From Alkalimonas collagenimarina (GTDB lineage Bacteria; Pseudomonadota; Gammaproteobacteria; Enterobacterales; Alteromonadaceae), in contig NZ_JAUZVZ010000010.1 of assembly GCF_030717845.1 (NCBI RefSeq), positions 62,001 through 126,000 of the forward strand: a stretch of DNA of 64,000 nt. The letters are read 5' to 3'. Positions within the stretch are counted from its first letter, which is position 1. Each line of letters starts with the position of its first letter. Under the pieces are notes generated by a model. The model did no database searches and had not been told where the DNA came from. It saw only the letters and a list, made by a program, of their open reading frames with translations. Position numbers and translations under genes: made by a program. Positions 36,890 to 45,448 of this stretch are shown in pieces.

Positions 36890-37798
36890 TTAGTCTTCCA
36901 TAATTCGGGCATAGCGTTCAACCAGAAAGTCTATTAATGCGCGAATCGCTGGCAGCATGCCTCGACGCGATGGAAATACCAGATGGATCACCTCACGACG
37001 CGGTTCCCATTCAGGCAATAGATGGATCAAGCTGCCCGCTGCTAGTTCTTGTTGCAGCATCAATAGTGGCAACTGCACCACGCCCACACCCGCAAGTGCC
37101 GCTGTTTTTAAGGTCAACATATCGCTGGTGGTATAACGTGGCTGAAAGGCTAGCTTTTGCAGCCGGCCATCGGCATGCTGCAAACACCACTCATGGTGTT
37201 CCTGCGGGTTTGCCCGACTCAGACTTGGCCAGGCCAACAAATCGCCAACTTGTTGGGGTAACCCACCCTGCTGCTGCACCAGTTCAGGGCTAGCCACCAG
37301 ACACTGGCCACGATCCGAGAGGATACGCAGCATTAAATCACTGTCTTCAAGCGGTAAAGGACGTACCCGAAGGGCCAAATCCACACCTTCCGCCAAGAGA
37401 TCAACCCGCCGGTTTGTCGCTTCAAGCTGAACATTGACCTTAGGGTACAACCGCATGAACTCTGCCAACATAGCCCCCACATGAAAGTGCAATAAACCAA
37501 CCGGGCAGGTTAACCGAATGGTGCCACACGGCTCAGCCCTGACCGCATCGATCGCTTGCTGAGCTGCCTCAGCTTCGACCAGCATGGCCCGGCAATGCGC
37601 TAAATAGTGCTGACCTACGTCGGTGATCAAAAAATGACGGCTCGAGCGCTGGATCAACCGCACGCCTAATCGCTCTTCCAACAGCGCAATACGGCGGCTT
37701 AACTTAGACTTAGCAATACCGAGCGCCCGGCCTGCTGCGGCAAACCCCTGATGCTCAACCACCTGCACAAAATAATAAAGATCATTCAAATCCTGCAT
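36890..37798 (-). CDS. LysR-family regulator divergent from a YcaC-like hydrolase
   Basis: A 302-residue LysR regulator starting at MQDLNDLYYF, with GAGGG upstream. The HTH is about 1-60 (FVQVVEHQGFAAAGRALGIA, KSKLSRRIALLEERLGVRL), the sensor domain follows (GTIRLTCPVGLLHFHVGAML, VDLALRVRPLP). Its N-terminal sequence resembles the CrgA/DsdC-type group that regulates adjacent oxidoreductases. It is divergent from the YcaC-type gene and probably controls it through an operator in the 135-bp gap. Confidence 0.92.
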   Translation of the reverse strand: MQDLNDLYYFVQVVEHQGFAAAGRALGIAKSKLSRRIALLEERLGVRLIQRSSRHFLITDVGQHYLAHCRAMLVEAEAAQQAIDAVRAEPCGTIRLTCPVGLLHFHVGAMLAEFMRLYPKVNVQLEATNRRVDLLAEGVDLALRVRPLPLEDSDLMLRILSDRGQCLVASPELVQQQGGLPQQVGDLLAWPSLSRANPQEHHEWCLQHADGRLQKLAFQPRYTTSDMLTLKTAALAGVGVVQLPLLMLQQELAAGSLIHLLPEWEPRREVIHLVFPSRRGMLPAIRALIDFLVERYARIMED

Positions 37799-37810
37799 AG
37801 AGCCCTCATT

Positions 37811-37826
37811 GTTCCAATTTAAGAAC
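37811..37826. promoter_or_regulatory. Possible LysR operator
   Basis: GTTC-N8-GAAC inverted repeat 13 bp upstream of the LysR start, containing a T-N11-A core. It lies in the divergent region between the LysR gene and the YcaC-type gene. Assignment as its operator is inference. Confidence 0.35.
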
Positions 37827-37933
37827 GCTGCATTGCATTTTAGCAGTCTACCGCTTCTTTTGTTCACCATTTAGACTTTAGTTTCAATGACCGGTTGCAC
37901 TTCCGCCACCGGTGAATACATCAGGAGCGAACC

Positions 37934-38560
37934 ATGAGCAAACCCTATGTACGACTCAATAAAGACGACGCAGCGGTACTGTTGGTTGACCATCAAACCG
38001 GATTACTGTCACTGGTACGAGATATCGACCCGGACAAGTTCAAAAATAATGTACTTGCCCTGGCCGATTTAGCCGCTTACTTCAAGCTGCCCACCATTTT
38101 AACCACCAGTTTTGAAAACGGCCCGAACGGCCCGCTGGTGCCTGAGTTAAAAGAAACCTTCCCCGATGCCCCTTTCATTGCCCGCCCCGGCCAAATCAAT
38201 GCTTGGGATAACGATGAGTTTGTCGCGGCGATTAAAGCTACCGGTAAAAAGCAATTGATTATTGCTGGTGTGGTAACCGAAGTCTGCGTGGCCTTCCCAA
38301 CCTTGTCAGCTCTGGAAGAAGGTTTTGACGTCTTTGTCGTTACTGACGCCTCCGGAACCTTCAACGAGTTAACCCGCGATTCGGCCTGGCAACGGATGTC
38401 GGATGCCGGCGCCCAGCTGATGACCTGGTTTGGTGTTGCCTGTGAACTGCATCGGGACTGGCGCAACGATGTGGAAGGCCTGGGACAACTGTTCTCCAAC
38501 CATATCCCAGACTACCGCAATCTGATCAACAGCTTCACCACCTTAACCGCTGGTAAATAA
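37934..38560 (+). CDS. Isochorismatase-superfamily hydrolase, YcaC type
   Basis: Cysteine hydrolase of 208 residues. Catalytic triad Asp-Lys-Cys: Asp in LLVDHQTGLL, Lys in KKQLIIAGV, Cys in VVTEVCVAFPTLSALEEG. It aligns along its whole length with Escherichia coli YcaC, an octameric enzyme of unknown substrate. AGGAGCG precedes the ATG. A perfect hairpin follows, then an ABM membrane protein and a pirin; the divergent LysR probably controls this set. Confidence 0.92.
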   Translation: MSKPYVRLNKDDAAVLLVDHQTGLLSLVRDIDPDKFKNNVLALADLAAYFKLPTILTTSFENGPNGPLVPELKETFPDAPFIARPGQINAWDNDEFVAAIKATGKKQLIIAGVVTEVCVAFPTLSALEEGFDVFVVTDASGTFNELTRDSAWQRMSDAGAQLMTWFGVACELHRDWRNDVEGLGQLFSNHIPDYRNLINSFTTLTAGK

Positions 38561-38565
38561 CGTCT

Positions 38566-38594
38566 CAGGGCCTGCATCCGGGATGCAGGCCCTG
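38566..38594. repeat. Perfect 14-bp hairpin after the YcaC-like gene
   Basis: CAGGGCCTGCATCC (38566-38579) and its exact complement (38581-38594) with one unpaired base between. It starts 5 bp after the stop and has no T-run, so it may be a transcript-stabilising or attenuating hairpin rather than a classical terminator. Confidence 0.7.
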
Positions 38595-38613
38595 TTCAAT
38601 GATGGAGCCCATC

Positions 38614-39180
38614 ATGGCAACACCACAACAGACACAAGCCGGTGCTTCCATTCTGATCCACCATCAGGTGCGCCCAGATAGTATGGATAGCTATGAATCC
38701 TGGCTGGCCGATATTATTCAGGCCGCTGCCGAATTTACCGGTCATCAGGGCGTGAGTATCCTAAAACCAGTGAAGGGACAGCAGCAGTACGACATTGCAG
38801 TACGTTTTTCCAGTCAGGCTGATGCTGAGCGATGGCTGACGTCAGACATTCGCAAGCAACTGATTGAAGATGTAGCTCCACTATTGCAACTACCCGAGAA
38901 TGTTCGCATTTCTACCGGTATTGACCATTGGTTTCAACCTGTAAACAGCCCGGTTCCTCACCCGGTGCGCTGGAAGCAATGGCTCCTGACGACGTTCGTG
39001 ATTTGCTTGCTGACGATACTGGTGCCTCCGGTACTGCAACTGGCCTTTAATGCCTGGCCACTGCTTGGTTACTGGGGGATCCGTCACTTCATCAGCGCGG
39101 CTATCATTGTAGGCCTTGTGGTCTATATCATCATGCCACGACTGGTATCGCTGCTGGCTGGTTGGTTGTTTAAGCGATAA
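38614..39180 (+). CDS. Membrane-anchored antibiotic-biosynthesis-monooxygenase-like protein
   Basis: ABM-domain protein of 188 residues. The ferredoxin-like ABM module is about 1-100 (ASILIHHQVRPDSMDSYESW, YDIAVRFSSQADAERWL). Two membrane segments follow, about 119-140 and 149-175. Fusion of ABM to two C-terminal helices is seen in several Proteobacteria. The start is placed at MATPQ because GGAG precedes it by 8 bp. Related ABM enzymes oxidise quinone-like or heme-like compounds without cofactor; here the reaction is unknown. Confidence 0.88.
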   Translation: MATPQQTQAGASILIHHQVRPDSMDSYESWLADIIQAAAEFTGHQGVSILKPVKGQQQYDIAVRFSSQADAERWLTSDIRKQLIEDVAPLLQLPENVRISTGIDHWFQPVNSPVPHPVRWKQWLLTTFVICLLTILVPPVLQLAFNAWPLLGYWGIRHFISAAIIVGLVVYIIMPRLVSLLAGWLFKR

Positions 39181-39279
39181 TCAAAAACAACTATCCGGAC
39201 ACGCGGGTTTGATTTACCCGTTCGGAGCGCCTAAATTAAACCCACAGCTTGCTAAGGCTAATTAAAGAAAGAGCATCCG

Positions 39280-40197
39280 ATGAGCACACAAAGTAAAACA
39301 CTTGAATCTGACTGCACCATTCAACAGGGTTGCGCTGCAGTTGAACTGATAATAGAGCCACGGCCACATGATTTGGGCGGCTTTACCGTTCGACGAAGCC
39401 TGCCAGTGCGCGAGCGGCGCAGTGTTGGCCCCTGGTTATTTTTTGATGAAATGGGCGCTGCCGAATTTGCCGCAGGCAGTGGTATCAATGTTCGGCCGCA
39501 CCCACATATCAATCTGGCCACCGTCACCTACTTGTTCGAAGGTGAGATTTTTCATCGTGATTCACTAGGGAGTGAGCAGCCCATTACACCTGGTGATATC
39601 AACCTGATGGTGGCAGGCAAAGGCATTGTTCACTCAGAAAGAGAGCGACCAGAAGTCACCAACCGTGATCACCGTTTGCATGGCTTGCAGTTATGGATGG
39701 CATTGCCAGAAGCCGATGAAGAGATCGATCCGGCCTTTTACCATTACCCTTCCGCCCACATTCCGGCTACAACCATCAATAATGTGCCGGTGCGGGTATT
39801 AATTGGCAGCGCCTATGGCGTAGCATCGCCAGTGAAAACCTTTTATCAAACGTTGTATATCGAAGCAGAGTTGCAAGCAGGCCAAAGCCTGCAACTGCCA
39901 GATAGCCCGGAACGTGGACTTTATGTGCTATCAGGGCAGATACAGTTGCAAGACAGCCAGGTAAACGCTCATCAGCTGGTAGTACTGTCCGCAGCGGAAG
40001 GCGTCATGATTACTGCAAGCGAACCCAGCCGCATTGCACTGATTGGCGGTGAAAGCATTGGTAAGCGCTATATGGAATGGAACTTTGTCTCCAGCCGCAA
40101 AGATCGGATTGAGCAGGCGAAGCAGGACTGGCAACAAGGTCGCTTTGAAAAAGTACCGGGTGATGAGAAAGAGTTTATTCCATTCCCAGCTACGTAA
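39280..40197 (+). CDS. Pirin family protein
   Basis: Bicupin pirin of 305 residues. N-terminal cupin: GGFTVRRSLPVRERRSVGPW, VRPHPHINLATVTYLFEGEI, HRDSLGSEQPITPGD. The metal ligands of pirins (His-x-His, His, Glu) lie in HPHINL and IVHSER. The C-terminal cupin has the family VRVLIGSAYG and GLYVLSGQIQL. Some pirins are quercetinases. It follows the YcaC/ABM genes at 99 bp, so it may belong to the same oxidative-metabolism group. Confidence 0.93.
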   Translation: MSTQSKTLESDCTIQQGCAAVELIIEPRPHDLGGFTVRRSLPVRERRSVGPWLFFDEMGAAEFAAGSGINVRPHPHINLATVTYLFEGEIFHRDSLGSEQPITPGDINLMVAGKGIVHSERERPEVTNRDHRLHGLQLWMALPEADEEIDPAFYHYPSAHIPATTINNVPVRVLIGSAYGVASPVKTFYQTLYIEAELQAGQSLQLPDSPERGLYVLSGQIQLQDSQVNAHQLVVLSAAEGVMITASEPSRIALIGGESIGKRYMEWNFVSSRKDRIEQAKQDWQQGRFEKVPGDEKEFIPFPAT

Positions 40198-40212
40198 CCA
40201 ATCAAGGTAAAT

Positions 40213-43200
40213 TCAGAGCTCTAATCGGGTACCTTGTTGCAGTAGACTGCATATATCCTGAGCGGGTACCGGTTTGCTAAAAAGATACCCCTGCATTTGA
40301 TTGCATTTCAGCTCGCGCAATAAAGCGAGCTGTTCAGTGCTATCCACACCTTCGGCCACGACGTTTAAGTTCATATTGTGGGCCATAGTTATAATGGTAG
40401 AGACGATCATTCTGTCGGCATGATTCTCCGTCATTTTAACAACAAAAGAGCGATCAATCTTCAAGGTATCCAGCGGTAAGCGGGCAATGTAACTTAGCGA
40501 TGAATAGCCGGTACCAAAATCGTCGATCGCAATCGGCAAACCAAGCGCACGAAGAGCCCCCAGCTTTCGCTGGCTATCGGCCACATCGGCTATCACCACA
40601 CTCTCGGTCAACTCAAAGTCCAGCAAGGCAGCTTCCGGGCTTTCCTGCAACATCTGCTCAATGTGCTGCACAAAATGCTGCTGCCGCAACTGCAGTGCTG
40701 AGAGGTTAATAGCCACCCGAGGCGGAACCAGGCCCTGACGTTTCCACTCTTGCAGGTCAAGTATCGCCTGTTGCAACACCCAATTGCCAACCTCTAAGAT
40801 TAAACCTGTCTCTTCCAGCAATGGGATAAAATGAAATGGTGCTACTAAACCAAGTTCAGGGCTTTGCCAACGAATTAGGGCCTCCATGCCAATAATAGTA
40901 CCCGTCTGCAGACACACCTTTGGCTGATAATAAAGACGGAACTCTGCCTGCTCTATCGCCCGGCGTAACTTATGCTCCATATCGAGCTTTTGTGCCACCT
41001 GACTCGACATAGTCTGATTAAAAAACAGATAGCGTACTGCTTGTTGTTTTGCTAGTTTTAGTGCCAGTTCGGCACGCAGGAATAAGGCTTCAGCGTCTTT
41101 ACCATCATCTGGAAATAACGCCACCCCGACCCGGACAGTCACCACCAGCTCTTGTTGTTCAACAACTATTGGTTGCTCCAGTTCCTCCGTCATCGGGCCT
41201 TTAATCAAGCGGGCAATATCACCCGGACTACGCACATCCGCTAATGCCAGGGCAAACTGATCTGGCCCAACCCTGGCCAGGTCTACAGCCTGTGGCACAC
41301 ACAGCTGCAAGCGGCGCTTTAGCTCCAGCACCAGACCATCTCCAACCTGACGGCCCAGGGTATCGTTGATTTGTTTAAAGCGCACAACATCTATAATGAG
41401 CACAGCCAGTTGTTCAGCTTCGCGCTCTGCTGACTGCAGCCATTGGCCCAGCCGCTCATGAAATAAAAATCGATTCGATAAGCCAGTTAATACATCGTAG
41501 TGCACCAGATAATGGGTCTGTTCTTCTTTCTCAATAAACTCCAGCGCGAAGGAAATATCGTGGGCCAATTCTTTTAACAGCGCCAGTTCTGTTTTATCGA
41601 AAAAGCCTGCTTCATTCGCATACAGCACAAATAAGCCTACCACCTCACCACCAACAATAAGAGGCAAGGCGATCTCAGAACCAAAGTCTGCCCGCAAACG
41701 ATGCAGCGGTGATGCCCCCAAACGCGGTAACAAGCTCACGTCATTACAAAACGCCGTCTCTTTGCTTCGAACGGCCTGCGCCATCACCCCTCCCGGTAAC
41801 GTGCAACGTTGTCCTTTCAGCGCAATAACTTGCCGACGCCTGGTCTGGCTTTTAAATCGGCCCTGAATAGCAGCCAGCTCGATTTTTTTAATGTCTGCTC
41901 TCCAGTAACCAACCCAGGCTAAGCCAAAGTGACCATGATTAATGACAATCTTACAGGATTCATCAAACATCGACTGACGATCATGCTGTCGTACTATGGT
42001 CGAGTTGATCTGGCTTAATACCGCATAAAGACGGGTCAGGCGGGCAATTTTTTCTTCGTTTTCTTTACGAGGGGTAATATCTTCGGCAATGCCAGCAAAC
42101 CGATACAATTCACCCTCGGCATTAAACACGGGAAAACCTCGGTCATGGATCCAGCGAATTGACCCATCCGGCCGTATAATACGGTAGGTAATATCGTACT
42201 GCTCTGCTTCATCCTCAAGTGCGGGCAATAAGCCTCGATCATCCGGATGAACCTGCTTCTGCCAGACTTTGCTTTGATCGCTAGCTTCTGGTCTTGATTG
42301 TTGCCAGATATCTTCATAGGCAGGACTGACGTAAAGGTTCTGGCCAGTATCGACAGACTTCAGCCAGAATACATCGTTGATATTTTCTGCCAGCTGGCGA
42401 AATTGTTCTTCCTGCTCCTGCAATTTAATAAACAGACTACTGTGTTCATACATTCGGCCGGCTTGTGCCGCCAAAATAGCCAGTAACTGGGCATCTTCAT
42501 CATTAAATTCAGTGTCAGCAAGACGATTGCCAAGACAAATCCAGCCGTACACCTTATTCGGCGAAGCTATGGGAGCCACAAGCAACGAAAACACGGCTGG
42601 ATAAGCCGCTGGTAATCCTACCGCCTGCGGTTGACCCGTCCGATTCATCAGCCGTTCGGTACTTCCTTCCCTCAACACGAGGCTAAATGCTTCCGGCAGT
42701 TGCTTATCTGAAATTTTCAATGCAGCAAGACTAGCATCCATACCACTGACCAGGGTTACGGCGCCCCCATCTGCAGATTCCTCGGGCAAATGCAAAAAAG
42801 CCAGACTAGCACCAACCAATTGCCTCCCCTGTTGGCACAAACAGTCGAGTAATCGTTGAGAGTTGCGCTCCGAGGCCAGCTGTAAATTAATTTCAATTAA
42901 TGCAGCATAGCGTTGATTAGCGACCCCCAGCGTATCCGCCATAAATTTGAGTTTGTCTGTCATCAACCGTAAGTGCTGCTGATCCAGCTCTGACGATTCA
43001 ACGGCTGGCGTCTGCTCAGGCAGCTCATCCAGCACCTGCTCGACCATCGACAGTAACACAGCAGGTTCTGCCGGTTTAGTTAGCACTGCCAGCACACCGC
43101 ACTTATTCGCCAGATCGAGCGCACTCTTCTCATGATAGCTGGCGGTGTAGAACACGACTCTGGTCTGAGCAATATCAGGTTTAGCTCGTAATTGTTTTAC

Positions 43201-43389
43201 AAACTCGTAGCCATCCATTACGGGCATAAGCACGTCGGCTATGACTAAATCAGGCCGTTCCTGCTGCACTAGCAACAGGGCTTCGCGACCATCACTGGCA
43301 GCCAGCATTCGATAACCGCGGTAACCTAGCAGTGTTACCAGTAATTCTCTACCATCCGGGTGATCATCAACAACCAGAATTGTGACCAT
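40213..43389 (-). CDS. REC-GAF-PAS-GAF-GGDEF-EAL response regulator
   Basis: A 1058-residue c-di-GMP-turnover regulator. REC 1-120 (Asp52 in DLVIADVLMPVMDG), GAF about 165-310, PAS about 325-445 (WLKSVDTGQNLYVSPAYEDI), GAF about 460-610, GGDEF about 630-785 and EAL about 800-1050. The cyclase signature is replaced by GPDQF, so cyclase activity is doubtful. The EAL domain keeps MEALIRW, INLSALQL, ELTESVV, IDDFGTGYSS, LKIDRSF, AEGVD and QGYLFSKP. It is thus probably a phosphodiesterase. Two bp after the stop of the single-domain REC upstream; third gene of a kinase/REC/effector operon. Confidence 0.92.
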   Translation of the reverse strand: MVTILVVDDHPDGRELLVTLLGYRGYRMLAASDGREALLLVQQERPDLVIADVLMPVMDGYEFVKQLRAKPDIAQTRVVFYTASYHEKSALDLANKCGVLAVLTKPAEPAVLLSMVEQVLDELPEQTPAVESSELDQQHLRLMTDKLKFMADTLGVANQRYAALIEINLQLASERNSQRLLDCLCQQGRQLVGASLAFLHLPEESADGGAVTLVSGMDASLAALKISDKQLPEAFSLVLREGSTERLMNRTGQPQAVGLPAAYPAVFSLLVAPIASPNKVYGWICLGNRLADTEFNDEDAQLLAILAAQAGRMYEHSSLFIKLQEQEEQFRQLAENINDVFWLKSVDTGQNLYVSPAYEDIWQQSRPEASDQSKVWQKQVHPDDRGLLPALEDEAEQYDITYRIIRPDGSIRWIHDRGFPVFNAEGELYRFAGIAEDITPRKENEEKIARLTRLYAVLSQINSTIVRQHDRQSMFDESCKIVINHGHFGLAWVGYWRADIKKIELAAIQGRFKSQTRRRQVIALKGQRCTLPGGVMAQAVRSKETAFCNDVSLLPRLGASPLHRLRADFGSEIALPLIVGGEVVGLFVLYANEAGFFDKTELALLKELAHDISFALEFIEKEEQTHYLVHYDVLTGLSNRFLFHERLGQWLQSAEREAEQLAVLIIDVVRFKQINDTLGRQVGDGLVLELKRRLQLCVPQAVDLARVGPDQFALALADVRSPGDIARLIKGPMTEELEQPIVVEQQELVVTVRVGVALFPDDGKDAEALFLRAELALKLAKQQAVRYLFFNQTMSSQVAQKLDMEHKLRRAIEQAEFRLYYQPKVCLQTGTIIGMEALIRWQSPELGLVAPFHFIPLLEETGLILEVGNWVLQQAILDLQEWKRQGLVPPRVAINLSALQLRQQHFVQHIEQMLQESPEAALLDFELTESVVIADVADSQRKLGALRALGLPIAIDDFGTGYSSLSYIARLPLDTLKIDRSFVVKMTENHADRMIVSTIITMAHNMNLNVVAEGVDSTEQLALLRELKCNQMQGYLFSKPVPAQDICSLLQQGTRLEL

Positions 43390-43391
43390 GA

Positions 43392-43775
43392 CTAATCCCC
43401 CGTACTCACTGACAGAAATTGCTCGGTGGCATGCACGAAGCTCTCAGGATCAATCGGCTTTGTAAAGTAGCCATCAAAACCGGCTTGCTCTATTTTCTGT
43501 TGCTCATCAGCCATCACCGAAGCGGTGACAGCAACAACTGGAATATGCTTAAGCGCTAAATCCGCTTTACTACAACGCACAAACTCGTAGCCATCCATAT
43601 TTGGCATCCGCACATCACACAGGATCAATGCTGGCTGCTCTTTTTCAGCTGCGGCAAGCCCTTCTATGCCATCAGTTGCCGTGAATACTTCATGACCTCC
43701 CTGCTGCTGCAGCAAATACACCATCAGCTCCAGATTTGCCTGGTTATCTTCAATCACCAGAATACGGGCACTCAT
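43392..43775 (-). CDS. Single-domain response regulator
   Basis: A 127-residue receiver (CheY-like) with no output domain. Acidic pocket in ILVIEDNQANLEL, phospho-acceptor Asp54 in LILCDVRMPNMDGYEF, Thr in VVAVTASVM, and Lys in GYFTKPIDPESF. The start overlaps the kinase stop as ATGA, and its stop is 2 bp from the next gene. It is the natural intermediate between the PAS kinase and the REC-GGDEF-EAL protein. Confidence 0.93.
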   Translation of the reverse strand: MSARILVIEDNQANLELMVYLLQQQGGHEVFTATDGIEGLAAAEKEQPALILCDVRMPNMDGYEFVRCSKADLALKHIPVVAVTASVMADEQQKIEQAGFDGYFTKPIDPESFVHATEQFLSVSTGD

Positions 43776-45262
43776 TCCTCTGCTCCTTGCAACCTCAGGG
43801 TAAAGGTACTGCCTTTACCCTGCTGGCTTTGGCACAGGATCTGACCACCTTGCAACCCGGCCAGTTGCTGACTTAAATGCAGCCCGAGACCAGTGCCTTC
43901 TTTCTCGGCGTTGTTGTTTAAATTCAGTCGGGTGAAAGCCGAGAACAGATTCGCCTGATCTTCTGAGGAAATACCGATACCGGTATCCTTCACATGCAGC
44001 TCCACCCAGAGTTTTCCAGCGTCATCCAGCGTCGGCTCCAGACTGATGTCAACCCGGCCAGATTCGGTAAACTTCAGCGCGTTGTTAATCAGGTTCAAAA
44101 TAATTTGGTGCAGCGCTCGCTTATCAGCCAGAACCTTCGGCGTATCTTCAGCCAAATTATGCTCTAGCTGAAGCCCTTTCTGCTCTGCCGCGGGTTGCAA
44201 AGTACTGATCACCTCCATGGCGATAGTACCTGCATCCAGCGTTTCCATGTCGACACTGATTTTTCCGGCGCTTATTTTTGCCAAATCCAGCAAATCATTG
44301 ATTAAAGATAACAAATGCTTGGCACTGCGTTGCACCGTACTCAGTTGCTTTTCTTGCTCGGAGGTCAGAGGGCCAGGTAATTTCATCAACAGGGTACCGG
44401 TAAAACCAATGATGGCATTCAGCGGGGTACGAAGCTCATGACTCATCACCGCAAGAAAGCTATCTTTGGCATTATTGGCCCGCTCCAGCTCCATATTTTT
44501 ACTTTGCAGCTCGCGTTCGACGCGCTTTCGATCAGTGATATCGCGAATGGCACTCATCACCAAAACACCTTCTTCCGTTTTTAACGGACTAAGACTGATC
44601 TCGACCGGAAATTCTTCACCATTTTTTCGCACTCCATACAACTCCAGGCCAGCCCCCATCGAGCGGGTACGAGGATTGGTAAAAAAATCAGAGCGATGGC
44701 CGACATGAGACGAGTGATAGCGCTCAGGTAACAGGCTTTCCACCGGTTTACCCAGCAATTCATCCCGCTGCCAGCCGAACGCGTTTTCTGCCTGACCATT
44801 AGCTAGCACGATGCGACCAAATACATTCACCATCACGATGGCATCGGGGGTCGAATCCAGCAAGTCACGATAACGTGCTTCCAGAAACCTGGCATCCCGT
44901 TTTGTTTTTAAGTGCGTCACATCTTTATTATTGGTCAGGATGAAATCGAGTTGTCCATCGCTTCGATGCACAGCCTGCATCGAGATATTCAGGTAAATCA
45001 GTGAGCCATCTTTGCGAACGCGGTAGGCTTCATAGGCAGGTATATTTTCCATACATGCCTGCTGTAGAATAGTGCGCTCTTGTGCCAACAGATCTGCTGG
45101 CACCACCAGTTTAAATACCGATCGACCAAGGCACTCTTCCTTACTATAGCCGAAGGTATGCTCTGCCCCCTGGTTCCATTGCAACACCTCACCATCTGGT
45201 GACAAAGCGACAAGAGCGTCGGGTGTCGACTCTGCAATCAATTGATAGTAGTCATCAGACAT
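43772..45262 (-). CDS. PAS-PAS histidine kinase
   Basis: Soluble sensor kinase of 496 residues. PAS domains about 5-120 (QLIAESTPDALVALSPDGEV) and 128-250 (DLLDSTPDAIVMVNVFGRIV), then HisKA with His275 (FLAVMSHELRTPL) and HATPase with the N box LNLINNALKF, DTGIGIS and GTGLGLHLSQQ. No membrane segment. It is the first gene of a three-gene operon with a stand-alone receiver (4-bp overlap) and a REC/c-di-GMP protein. The PAS domains suggest redox, light or small-molecule sensing. Confidence 0.94.
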   Translation of the reverse strand: MSDDYYQLIAESTPDALVALSPDGEVLQWNQGAEHTFGYSKEECLGRSVFKLVVPADLLAQERTILQQACMENIPAYEAYRVRKDGSLIYLNISMQAVHRSDGQLDFILTNNKDVTHLKTKRDARFLEARYRDLLDSTPDAIVMVNVFGRIVLANGQAENAFGWQRDELLGKPVESLLPERYHSSHVGHRSDFFTNPRTRSMGAGLELYGVRKNGEEFPVEISLSPLKTEEGVLVMSAIRDITDRKRVERELQSKNMELERANNAKDSFLAVMSHELRTPLNAIIGFTGTLLMKLPGPLTSEQEKQLSTVQRSAKHLLSLINDLLDLAKISAGKISVDMETLDAGTIAMEVISTLQPAAEQKGLQLEHNLAEDTPKVLADKRALHQIILNLINNALKFTESGRVDISLEPTLDDAGKLWVELHVKDTGIGISSEDQANLFSAFTRLNLNNNAEKEGTGLGLHLSQQLAGLQGGQILCQSQQGKGSTFTLRLQGAEE

Positions 45263-45448
45263 AAGCTCAGCCTTTCCTTGTCAGCCAACCTCTCGCTGAA
45301 AAACGCTTATAAAGTATGAGTATAGATAGAGTTTGACACCGTACTTGACCAAAGCATGATAAATATATAACAAATACTAAATGAGGCTACAGGCAAAATG
45401 CTCGGCTTCTGATACAGTAACTGTTGCAACCAAACCAAGGAAAAAAGC

